Positions 1-5,458 of a stretch of DNA of 7,320 bases are shown here, one piece after another. Positions within the stretch are counted from its first letter, which is position 1. Every line of letters starts with the position of its first letter. The stretch is from Candidatus Micrarchaeota archaeon RBG_16_49_10 (GTDB lineage: Archaea; Aenigmatarchaeota; Aenigmatarchaeia; CG10238-14). Position numbers and translations under genes: made by a program. Location: contig MFRS01000002.1 of NCBI GenBank assembly GCA_001784635.1, positions 1 to 7,320 on the forward strand. Reading direction: 5' to 3'. Below the pieces are notes generated by a model that made no database searches, was not told the DNA's origin, and saw only the letters and a list, made by a program, of their open reading frames with translations.

Positions 1-401
1 TTAGAAAAGACGGCGATGCTAAAGATAGAGAGTCCGACGATTAGTAGAAAGTGAGGGAGCATATTGTTGAGAGTGGAAGTCACCTCTTCTTTTCTAAGCC
101 ACTTGCGGACCTTTTCTAAACTGTCGGCAAACCTTCTTTCGGGAAGCTTTTCCCCTTGAAGGTATTGCGAAAGCACAGTCTTCACAGCCTTTTTTATCCC
201 GTACCTTTTCAGTTCGTCCTGCTGCAGATACTCCTTCATCTTTGACAGATGGAAGCTCAACTTGCCGGTTTCGCATTGCGTTATCTTCATCAAATGGGAG
301 AAGGACAGCTTATCGTTCATGAGGCTGACGATTATCTTTTTCCTGATGGGGTTAGATAACATTCTATGTACAGCCTCGTTCCCCATTCCATTTTCTTCCA
401 T
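1..401 (-). CDS. Winged-helix (ArsR-like) transcriptional regulator with C-terminal membrane segment, partial
   Basis: The reading frame opens at ATG 401 and stays open through 133 codons to the window edge, so the C-terminus is missing. Residues about 8-60 read as a helix-turn-helix of the ArsR-like archaeal type. 'NPIRKKIIVSLM' (17-28) is the first helix, 'SFSHLMKIT' (33-41) the positioning helix, and 'TGKLSFHLSKMKEYL' (45-59) the recognition helix; the TGKLSFHL signature is typical of these families. The usual beta wing is short or not evident. A charged linker (about 84-107) leads to a hydrophobic stretch at about 114-133 ('MLPHFLLIVGLSIFSIAVFS'), which I infer to be a transmembrane helix. 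A membrane-attached DNA-binding protein would be expected to repress or activate nearby promoters. It is divergent from the GTPase gene and may act on the intervening region. The fold is fairly sure; the ligand and targets are unknown. A second ATG lies five codons in and could be the true start. Confidence 0.8.
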   Translation of the reverse strand, partial: MEENGMGNEAVHRMLSNPIRKKIIVSLMNDKLSFSHLMKITQCETGKLSFHLSKMKEYLQQDELKRYGIKKAVKTVLSQYLQGEKLPERRFADSLEKVRKWLRKEEVTSTLNNMLPHFLLIVGLSIFSIAVFS

Positions 402-429
402 GCAAACCAAAAATTCTATAATTTGAGAA

Positions 430-439
430 ATTTAAATAA
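430..439 (-). promoter_or_regulatory. Putative TATA box for the winged-helix regulator gene
   Basis: Read on the minus strand the sequence is TTATTTAAAT, 29-38 nt before the ATG at 401. This is slightly further than at the other genes, leaving room for a leader of several nucleotides. An alternative AT-rich element (415-422) lies only 14-21 nt from the ATG and is too close for a TATA box. Confidence 0.4.
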
Positions 440-453
440 CCCCTGTAAACACC

Positions 454-486
454 AGTTGGAAAGCTGTTTCCTAGAAAAGTTGGAAA
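454..486. promoter_or_regulatory. Candidate operator: 9-bp direct repeat plus small palindrome
   Basis: AGTTGGAAA occurs twice, at 454-462 and 478-486, with a 24-nt period. The first copy also forms a perfect 5-bp inverted repeat, GGAAA-GCTG-TTTCC, at 458-471. The cluster lies in the divergent intergenic region, about 15 nt upstream of the GTPase TATA-like box, where archaeal regulators often bind. Binding by the neighbouring winged-helix protein is inference only. Confidence 0.35.
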
Positions 487-500
487 CGGTCGAATAAAAA

Positions 501-510
501 ACATTTTATT
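501..510 (+). promoter_or_regulatory. Putative TATA box for the YchF-like GTPase gene
   Basis: ACATTTTATT ends 22 nt before the ATG at 532. The identical 10-mer occurs at 5860-5869 before the antiporter gene at nearly the same distance, which supports a promoter role. No Shine-Dalgarno sequence lies before the ATG, so the transcript is probably leaderless or nearly so. Confidence 0.5.
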
Positions 511-531
511 TCTTTCATCCCATCTTATATT

Positions 532-1692
532 ATGCAAGTCGGTCTTGTTGGCAAGCCCTCATCCGGGAAATCCAGCTTCTTCAAGGCGCTGACCATGGTA
601 GACGTTGCCATAGCGGAATTCCCATTCACAACCATACAACCTAACGTAGGAGTGGGATATGTCACAAAAGACTGTGTTTGCAAAAGGTTGAATGTCAAAT
701 GCAAGCCTAACAATTCAATCTGCGAGGATGGCGTCAGAAAAATACCGGTCAAGCTCATTGATGTCGCCGGCCTTGTCCCAGATGCCCACAAAGGGAAGGG
801 GATGGGCAACCAGTTCTTGGACGACCTGTCGAGGGCTTCATGTCTAATTCATATAGTGGACGTCTCTGGTACAACAGATTCCGAGGGGAAAAAGACAGAG
901 GGCCATGACCCTTCGAAGGACGTGGAGTTCCTGGAGGAGGAGATAGACCTTTGGTTCGCCGGGATAATTCAGAAGGCTATAGAGAAGTTCACGAAGAAGA
1001 TGAAGTTCTCGAAGGACGTCAACCTAACTGAAATCCTTGCGGAGCAGCTTGCTGGCCTCGGCATAAAGAAGTCCGACATAGCAAAGTCCATAGACAAGTT
1101 CGACGCCGACAACCTACTGGAGTTTGCCAAGGACATAAGGCACAACACAAAACCTATAATAATCGCGGCCAACAAGATTGACCTCGAAAAGGCAGACTCT
1201 AATTTTGAAAATCTGAAAAAGGGTTTCCTGGGCTCGGCGATAATCCCGACATCCGCAGTTGCCGAGATTGCATTGAAGACGGCGGAGAAGAACAGCCTGA
1301 TAAAGTACGGCAATGGCAAGATAGAGATATTGAAGGAGTTACCCGATAACCAAAAGAAAGGGTTGGAGTTCATAGACAAAAACATCCTGAAAAAATATGG
1401 CTCGACCGGAATACAGGCCTGCCTGAACAAGGCCGTCTTTGAGGTCCTTGACTATATTGCCGTTTACCCCGTCGCAGACATAAACAAGCTTGCTGACAAC
1501 AAAGGTAATGTACTGCCGGACGTGTTCCTCATGAAGAAGGGCTCGACGCTGAAGGACTTGGCGTTCGAAGTCCACTCCACGATGGCGGAGAAGTTCATAG
1601 GAGGCATCGAAGTCAACAAGAAGATGAAGCTCGGGGCGGACTATATCCTTAAGGACAGTGACGTAATCCAGATACTCTTCCAGAAGAGGTAA
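532..1692 (+). CDS. ychF: Redox-regulated ATPase/GTPase YchF family protein (Obg-like, TGS domain)
   Basis: This is a 386-residue P-loop NTPase of the archaeal YchF branch of the Obg/HflX group, a family of cytosolic proteins linked to ribosomes and translation. The G1 P-loop is 'GKPSSGKSS' (7-15), followed by the YchF-like 'AEFPFTTIQPNVG' switch region (28-40). G3 is 'DVAGLV' (77-82), with a hydrophobic residue where Ras-type enzymes have the catalytic Gln, as is usual in HAS-GTPases. G4 is 'NKID' (214-217) and the G5-like 'TSA' is at 240-242. The canonical NKxD motif suggests GTP preference, unlike bacterial and eukaryotic YchF/OLA1, which carry a divergent motif and use ATP. Residues about 310-386 form a TGS domain, an RNA-binding beta-grasp fold. 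Length is normal for archaeal homologues. The start is set by the P-loop beginning at residue 7 and by a TATA-like box at the expected distance. The gene ends TAA, and the next gene follows after 31 nt. Confidence 0.93.
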   Translation: MQVGLVGKPSSGKSSFFKALTMVDVAIAEFPFTTIQPNVGVGYVTKDCVCKRLNVKCKPNNSICEDGVRKIPVKLIDVAGLVPDAHKGKGMGNQFLDDLSRASCLIHIVDVSGTTDSEGKKTEGHDPSKDVEFLEEEIDLWFAGIIQKAIEKFTKKMKFSKDVNLTEILAEQLAGLGIKKSDIAKSIDKFDADNLLEFAKDIRHNTKPIIIAANKIDLEKADSNFENLKKGFLGSAIIPTSAVAEIALKTAEKNSLIKYGNGKIEILKELPDNQKKGLEFIDKNILKKYGSTGIQACLNKAVFEVLDYIAVYPVADINKLADNKGNVLPDVFLMKKGSTLKDLAFEVHSTMAEKFIGGIEVNKKMKLGADYILKDSDVIQILFQKR

Positions 1693-1700
1693 TTTCTTAA
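1693..1700 (+). promoter_or_regulatory. Putative TATA-like element for the oxidoreductase gene
   Basis: TTTCTTAA directly follows the TAA stop of the GTPase gene and lies 24-31 nt before the ATG at 1724, the spacing seen at the other starts here. It is a weaker match than the others, so cotranscription with the GTPase gene remains possible. Confidence 0.35.
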
Positions 1701-1723
1701 GAGTCCAAATCAATATTACATTC

Positions 1724-2914
1724 ATGGCTCACCACGTGATCATCGGAAACGGCATAGCCGGCTCCACAGCTGCGGAGACCCTTCGAGCCAACGACAAGGA
1801 CTGCGAGATAACCCTCATCGGAGAGGAGAAGTATCCGCTTTACTCGAGGCTGAACCTGGAGAACTATGTCGGGGGTGACTGCGACAAGGAGCACATGATA
1901 CTTAAGTCCAAGGACTGGTACCGCAAGATGAAGATTGACCTGAGGCTGGGCACGAAGATCGTCGGCCTGAACCCAAGATTAAACTACGTGAAGCTCGACG
2001 ATGACTCAAGGGTAAGGTACGACAAGCTTCTCATCGCTACTGGAGGCACCCCGCACAAGCTCACCATCAAGGGGTCCGAGCTGAAGGGAGTGCACTCGCT
2101 CCAGACATTGGACGACGCGACGGCAATCATCGAGTCGCTCGAGAAGACGGGCAAGGCGGTGATAATAGGCGGTGGCTTCGTCGGTGCTGACTGCTCGGTC
2201 GCGCTGAAGAAGAGGGGAGTCGACACGACCATCCTGATAAGGGAGAAGATGTACTGGCACAACTTCCTCGATGAGGTGGCTTCCAAGATAATCCACAACC
2301 TGATGGAGAAGAATGGTGTCAGGCTTCTCTTCGATGAGGAGGCGGTCGAGTTTATCGGCGATAAAGGAAGAATATCCCATGTCTATACGACGAAGGGAAG
2401 GTATATAGAAGCTGGTATGGTCTGCATGGGCATAGGCCTAAGGAGGAACGTGGATTTCCTGAGGGACACGGACGTGAAGGTTAGGACGGGCATACTAGTC
2501 AACAAGTACCTCCAGACCACCAACTATCCGGACATATTCGCCGCCGGCGATGTGGCGGAGTTCTACGACGTCTTCGTCGACCAGTGGATGACCCACGGCA
2601 ACTGGGTTAATGCTCAGAAGCAGGGCGAGACCGCAGCAAGGAACATGCTTGGGCAAAAAGATGTCTTTGATGACGTCTCCCAGTACACAACAGACATATT
2701 CGGCACAAAGCTGATGACGATAGGGGACGTCGAGATAAGCACAAATGATGTCATAGTCGAGGTCAACGAAGAGGCGTGCGAGTACAGCAAAATTTTCCTG
2801 AAAGATGATAGAGTCGTCGGCGCCATACTGATTGGTGACATAAGCCCCATCGCAAGGATAAAGAAGATGATACTCGACAGGGAAGAGGTTTCTGAGAGGG
2901 GGAAAATACTTTAG
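1724..2914 (+). CDS. FAD/NAD(P)-dependent pyridine nucleotide oxidoreductase (NirB/NADH oxidase-like)
   Basis: This 396-residue flavoprotein belongs to the two-dinucleotide-binding-domain (pyridine nucleotide-disulfide oxidoreductase) superfamily. The N-terminal FAD fingerprint is 'GNGIAG' (8-13). 'ATGG' (105-108) is the second FAD-contact motif. 'GGGFVG' (149-154) is the NAD(P)H-binding Rossmann fingerprint, and 'AAGD' (273-276) contacts the FAD ribityl chain. The segment 'YPLYSRLNLENYVGG' (37-51) matches NirB and NADH-oxidase-type proteins but has no cysteine at the redox site used by NADH oxidase or CoA-disulfide reductase. It probably moves electrons from NAD(P)H to a protein partner or small acceptor through FAD alone, in the cytosol. 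Residues about 320-396 form the C-terminal dimerisation-type domain. No [Fe-S] or siroheme domain follows, so it is not a full nitrite reductase. The electron acceptor cannot be told: ferredoxin, rubredoxin and oxygen are all possible. Neighbours give no pathway clue. It ends TAG. Confidence 0.9.
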   Translation: MAHHVIIGNGIAGSTAAETLRANDKDCEITLIGEEKYPLYSRLNLENYVGGDCDKEHMILKSKDWYRKMKIDLRLGTKIVGLNPRLNYVKLDDDSRVRYDKLLIATGGTPHKLTIKGSELKGVHSLQTLDDATAIIESLEKTGKAVIIGGGFVGADCSVALKKRGVDTTILIREKMYWHNFLDEVASKIIHNLMEKNGVRLLFDEEAVEFIGDKGRISHVYTTKGRYIEAGMVCMGIGLRRNVDFLRDTDVKVRTGILVNKYLQTTNYPDIFAAGDVAEFYDVFVDQWMTHGNWVNAQKQGETAARNMLGQKDVFDDVSQYTTDIFGTKLMTIGDVEISTNDVIVEVNEEACEYSKIFLKDDRVVGAILIGDISPIARIKKMILDREEVSERGKIL

Positions 2915-2935
2915 CTACTATCACTGCTCTACCCG

Positions 2936-2946
2936 ATTTATTTATT
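2936..2946 (+). promoter_or_regulatory. Putative TATA box for the glycosidase-like gene
   Basis: ATTTATTTATT lies 23-33 nt before the ATG at 2969, in a 54-nt gap after the oxidoreductase gene. There is no Shine-Dalgarno sequence before the ATG. Confidence 0.5.
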
Positions 2947-2968
2947 GGCTTAAAGCTAAACTCATTCC

Positions 2969-4060
2969 ATGGGGGAGTCCAAGGATGAATTTTCCCTTTT
3001 GGCGCAGAAGGCCTCAAATACCATAAGGCTGAACACCTTGGAATTGTCTTGTAGGGACAAAGGATGGCTAAACAAAAAGGTGATTGTCGATGGGTTTGTG
3101 CGCGATAGGAGATTGTGGACGGCCGACCTCTTCGTTGCGATAAGGTCAAACGTGCTTTTGGACGAAAGCGAAAACGGTGCGGGCAAGAATTCCCTCATTT
3201 TCCTCGCCGAGAAACAGCTCAAGTCCGGATACATCCCCTGCAGTCGGGCTTTGGATGGTAGCTTAAGGCCTCTGAGCTTTTGTTTGGACGAATACACGAT
3301 ATGGTGGATCCTCTGCTGGTGGGATTACTACTGCATGACCAAGGATGAGGGATTTCTGAAAGACTTTTACGGGGTTTCCTTGAAAGCGATGCGATACCTA
3401 GAAGGCAAAATGGAAGACGGCCTTTTTGTCCAGAAAGGATTGAGGAGCCTCAACTGGTGCTGGACTTTGCTGAGGATGGGGAAGGTCGCATACAGCAACG
3501 CCCTTTTGTACAAGGCCATGCTCTCCGTCGCTGAGGCCTCAGGGATTTTAGGCAAAGCAAGCGAGGAATCGGAATATCTGGAAAAGTCCTCCAACCTGAA
3601 GGCAAGAATAAACGATGAGATGTGGGATGATGCCATAGGGGTTTACCGGGATATTGGAATCAGCAAAGACTACGTGTTCTTGGATAACAATGTGATTTGC
3701 TCTCTATTTGGCGTTTCTGATAAAAACCAATCCAGAAATTCACTAGAATTCATTCGCAAAAACATGTGGACCGACTTGGGGACGCTGATTGTAGACAGGC
3801 CATACAAGTGGCGGTTTTCTGATTGGCACAAGGATGTCATATGCCCTTTCATGAGCTACTTCGAGATAGAGGCGAGGATGAAGATGAGACAAAGAAAGCT
3901 GGCCGACGAGCTGATTACGAGAACTTTGGGGAATTCTCTTGCTAGGGACGAGAACACAGTGTGGGAGTTCTGGAAGTCCGACGGCAGCATAAGCAAAAAG
4001 GTGAGCAGGTGCCACTCTTGGTCGACAGGGGTATTGTCATTGCTCTCCCATAGAAATTAG
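2969..4060 (+). CDS. Six-hairpin (alpha/alpha)6 glycosidase-like protein, GH78 (alpha-L-rhamnosidase)-related
   Basis: The 363-residue protein reads as an isolated (alpha/alpha)6-barrel catalytic domain with no signal peptide, so it is probably cytosolic. The best anchor is 'DGFVRDRRLWTAD' (41-53), which parallels the GH78 signature D-x-x-x-R-D-E-R-x-x-W-x-x-D. The two Asp residues (D41, D53) are kept, but the Glu used as general acid in classical rhamnosidases is Arg47. Further matches are 'FLDNNVICSLFGVS' (237-250), 'WRFSDW' (281-286), 'PFMSYFEIEA' (293-302), 'VWEFW' (331-335), which carries the Glu expected as catalytic base (E333), and 'CHSWSTGVLSLLS' (348-360) near the C-terminus. GH78 enzymes are usually much longer, with beta-sandwich domains that are absent here. 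From memory, DG..RDR..W variants occur in divergent GH78 relatives, so activity is not excluded. The substrate is unknown; intracellular glycan turnover is a guess. A trehalase- or glucoamylase-like role in the same fold class is an alternative. Confidence 0.72.
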   Translation: MGESKDEFSLLAQKASNTIRLNTLELSCRDKGWLNKKVIVDGFVRDRRLWTADLFVAIRSNVLLDESENGAGKNSLIFLAEKQLKSGYIPCSRALDGSLRPLSFCLDEYTIWWILCWWDYYCMTKDEGFLKDFYGVSLKAMRYLEGKMEDGLFVQKGLRSLNWCWTLLRMGKVAYSNALLYKAMLSVAEASGILGKASEESEYLEKSSNLKARINDEMWDDAIGVYRDIGISKDYVFLDNNVICSLFGVSDKNQSRNSLEFIRKNMWTDLGTLIVDRPYKWRFSDWHKDVICPFMSYFEIEARMKMRQRKLADELITRTLGNSLARDENTVWEFWKSDGSISKKVSRCHSWSTGVLSLLSHRN

Positions 4061-4072
4061 GTTCAAAGATAG

Positions 4073-4082
4073 ATTTTAAATT
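4073..4082 (+). promoter_or_regulatory. Putative TATA box for the broken alpha/beta hydrolase gene
   Basis: ATTTTAAATT lies 23-32 nt before the ATG at 4105, matching the spacing at intact genes. The promoter therefore looks preserved although the gene is interrupted. Confidence 0.5.
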
Positions 4083-4104
4083 CTTAACAACCTTCAAAGT
4101 TCCT

Positions 4105-4755
4105 ATGGAAGAAGAGCTAATTTGGCTCAACAGTAACCAATATAGATTATCAGCCATCTTGAATTATACAGGCTCTCCAAACACCCCAATAGTTGTCATG
4201 TGTCATGGGTGGTCTCGTGATAAAAATGGTTCTAAATACCGTTTAATGCAAGAAGGTCTTGAAAGTAGCGATATAGCTAGTTTACGTTTTGATTTCAGGG
4301 GTCATGGAGAAAGCGAAGGGCCAAAACAGGAATCTAGCGAATATGCACTTCTGAGGGATTTGACTAGTGCAACAGATTATTTAATGGGTTTGGGTTATTC
4401 GCCAAATGTTATAGGTTTATTCGGCTCTAGCACTGGTGCGAGAATTTAACTCTTATATACATCTCGAAATAGAATCGGTGCAGTAGTAATAAGGGCGCCT
4501 GACGGTTATGTAGTTGATTTGATGAAAGCAGCAACTAGAACGACGCCCACTTTGCTTGTTACTGGCAGTAGGGATGAATACATGACGCCTGACGGTTCAA
4601 GACGTCTCAAAGAAATCGGAGCCGTGACAGATGTGAAAATAATAGACGGCGCAGACCACGCTTGTTCAAATCCTCAACATCAAAGAGAATTGGTAGATTA
4701 TTCTGTTGAGTGGTTTAGAAGATGGTTAACGGGGATAACATCTAGAAAAATATGA
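4105..4755 (+). pseudogene. Alpha/beta hydrolase (serine aminopeptidase/esterase-like) interrupted by one in-frame TAA
   Basis: Codons 1-114 and 116-216 are in the same frame, split only by TAA at 4447-4449 (codon 115). Together they make a normal-sized alpha/beta hydrolase. 'HGWSRDKNG' (35-43) holds the oxyanion-hole HG. 'RFDFRGHGESEG' (61-72) is the usual D-x-R-G-x-G-x-S loop. 'GSSTG' (107-111) is the nucleophile elbow with Ser109. After the stop, 'VTGSRDEYMTP' (152-162) carries the acid Asp157 and 'DGADHACSNP' (181-190) the His185. The context 'GARI-stop-LLYTS' needs exactly one residue, often Ala or Ser in relatives, so this is a clean nonsense change (for example from TCA) rather than a frameshift. 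A TTG/ATG at 4519/4522 could restart the C-terminal part, but that lacks the nucleophile. Several neighbouring genes end in TAA, arguing against recoding. The gene is more AT-rich and uses AGA, TTA and GGT more than its neighbours, suggesting acquisition. The substrate is unknown. A sequencing error is the main alternative. Confidence 0.82.
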
Positions 4756-4766
4756 ATACCTTTTGA

Positions 4767-5009
4767 TTATTTACTTTTCAGTTTCCCGATTATATCAACA
4801 ATCGCAAGTATTACACCGACAACCATCAAACTATAACCTATCAGTCTGTCATTCCCAAAAAGAATGCCTGCCAAGACGAATGCAAACGACAAACCAGCTA
4901 GTTTAGAAAGTTTCTTTTGTTTCTTGTTTTTGTTTGGCAAAATTACAAGTATGGCAATAGCGGCCAAGGCAACAATAGATATTGCAATGTAAACTTGTGA
5001 TGCGTCCAT
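4767..5009 (-). CDS. Small three-helix membrane protein, unknown function
   Basis: The predicted protein has 80 residues and three hydrophobic stretches: about 6-24 ('VYIAISIVALAAIAILVIL'), 36-51 and 56-75. A strongly basic loop ('PNKNKKQKKLSK', 25-36) separates the first two. By the positive-inside rule this loop and the lysine-rich tail ('KLKSK') are probably cytoplasmic. I do not recognise a named family with confidence, although small proteins of this pattern ('AFVLAGILFG...IGYSLMVVGVILAIVDII') are common in uncultured archaea. The gene is convergent with the broken hydrolase, 11 nt away, shares its AT-rich composition, and lies on the 3' side of the tRNA gene. The ATG at 5009 is supported by a strong TATA box at leaderless distance. 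It ends TAA. Confidence 0.78.
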   Translation of the reverse strand: MDASQVYIAISIVALAAIAILVILPNKNKKQKKLSKLAGLSFAFVLAGILFGNDRLIGYSLMVVGVILAIVDIIGKLKSK

Positions 5010-5030
5010 AAATTAATATTGCATCGCGAG

Positions 5031-5038
5031 TATATAAT
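5031..5038 (-). promoter_or_regulatory. Putative TATA box for the three-helix membrane protein gene
   Basis: Read on the minus strand the sequence is ATTATATA, 22-29 nt before the ATG at 5009. It is among the clearest TATA boxes of the window and implies a leaderless mRNA. Confidence 0.55.
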
Positions 5039-5081
5039 TCTCTAAAAATCACCTAAAACCTATTCTGACCAGAATGCCTAG

Positions 5082-5156
5082 TGGACCAGGAGGGATTTGA
5101 ACCCCCAGCCTCCTGCTTGCAGAGCAGGCGATCTAGCCGAGTTGATCTACTGGCCC
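5082..5156 (-). tRNA. tRNA-Ala (anticodon UGC), no intron, no encoded CCA
   Basis: Reading the minus strand gives a full cloverleaf of 75 nt. Acceptor GGGCCAG pairs with CTGGTCC, with a single G3:U70 wobble, the universal alanine identity element, and the discriminator base is A73. The D stem is GATC/GATC with G18G19 in a 10-nt loop. The anticodon stem is CCTGC/GCAGG with the 7-nt loop TCTGCAA, giving anticodon TGC. The variable loop is 5 nt. The T stem is GGGGG/CCCTC with loop TTCAAAT. The base after A73 is C followed by TA, so CCA must be added after transcription. The oddity is C at position 33, where U is nearly universal. No bulge-helix-bulge intron is seen. A false protein frame covers it on the plus strand. 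Confidence 0.95.
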
Positions 5157-5180
5157 AACCTCACATTTATTATTGGGGAG

Positions 5181-5193
5181 ATATTTTTATAAA
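5181..5193. promoter_or_regulatory. Putative shared, bidirectional TATA element (tRNA-Ala and TM2 gene)
   Basis: ATATTTTTATAAA is the strongest AT-rich element of the 63-nt gap. Its centre is about 31 nt from the tRNA 5' end (minus strand) and about 33 nt from the proposed TM2 start (plus strand). TBP binds a near-symmetric site, so one element may serve both directions, with direction set by flanking BRE sequence. The shared use is inference. Confidence 0.4.
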
Positions 5194-5219
5194 CCATCCC
5201 GGAAGGGGAAAAATTAAAG

Positions 5220-5450
5220 ATTCCGCAATCCCAAATATCCTATATAGCGAACAAGAAAGTCAATTGGGTTGTCGCTTTGGTCATGTCCATAGTCTTCGGC
5301 TGGCTCGGGGTGGACAGGTTCATAATGGGCCAAGTGGGGCTCGGCCTACTCAAGCTCTTCACCCTAGGGGGATGCGGGGTTTGGTGGCTCGTGGACGTCA
5401 TCCTGATCGCGACCAAGCACAAGTTCGAAGGCATAGATTGGGTAGAGTAG
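5220..5450 (+). CDS. TM2-domain small membrane protein (start codon non-canonical)
   Basis: The frame encodes a clear TM2 domain (PF05154 type): a first hydrophobic helix 'VVALVMSIVFGWLG', then the hallmark 'GVDRFIMGQVGLGLLKL', then 'TLGGCGVWWLVDVILIATK', ending in the hydrophilic tail 'HKFEGIDWVE' and TAG. From the proposed start it is 76 residues with two membrane helices; the GVDRF loop lies between the TM2 core segments. The frame is open from 5193, yet no ATG, GTG or TTG occurs before the domain; the first ATG (5283) falls inside helix 1. ATT at 5220 gives a sensible N-terminus ('PQSQISYIANKKVNW') and fits a start site set by the TATA element at 5181-5193, but ATA at 5235 or 5244 is possible. 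The DUF2752 gene follows after 8 nt, so they are likely one operon. TM2 proteins have no settled biochemical role. Confidence 0.75.
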   Translation: MPQSQISYIANKKVNWVVALVMSIVFGWLGVDRFIMGQVGLGLLKLFTLGGCGVWWLVDVILIATKHKFEGIDWVE

Positions 5451-5458
5451 CTGATTTT

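Noticed and set aside
94..276. 60-residue minus-strand frame inside the regulator region
   Set aside because: It is out of frame with the winged-helix gene, which spans 1-401 and explains the region.
969..1725. Minus-strand open frames opposite the GTPase gene
   Set aside because: They lie fully or largely antisense to a strongly conserved gene and show no recognisable domain; they arise from its codon bias.
2763..3297. Minus-strand open frames across the oxidoreductase/glycosidase junction
   Set aside because: They show no domain, overlap two well-supported genes and have low-quality residue composition.
4060..4067. GGTTCAAA resembling the tRNA T-loop, as a possible att remnant beyond the AT-rich patch
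   Set aside because: Only 8 nt match and the orientation is opposite to the tRNA gene. An att duplication would be longer and in direct orientation.
4447..4449. TAA as a recoded sense codon or programmed readthrough signal
   Set aside because: The GTPase, DUF2752 and 80-aa membrane-protein genes in this window end at TAA, and no recoding element is visible after it. Simple nonsense or sequence error is more likely.
4519..4755. Separate small gene starting at TTG 4519 or ATG 4522
   Set aside because: It is in frame with the upstream hydrolase half and encodes the expected C-terminal Asp and His region without a nucleophile. It is better read as the downstream part of one interrupted gene.
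5081..5458. N-terminal part of a long plus-strand frame (5081-5860) starting 'DQEGFEPPASCLQSR'
   Set aside because: This is the well-known false translation of a tRNA antisense strand, followed by out-of-frame TM2 DNA. Only the part from ATG 5459 is a real gene (DUF2752).
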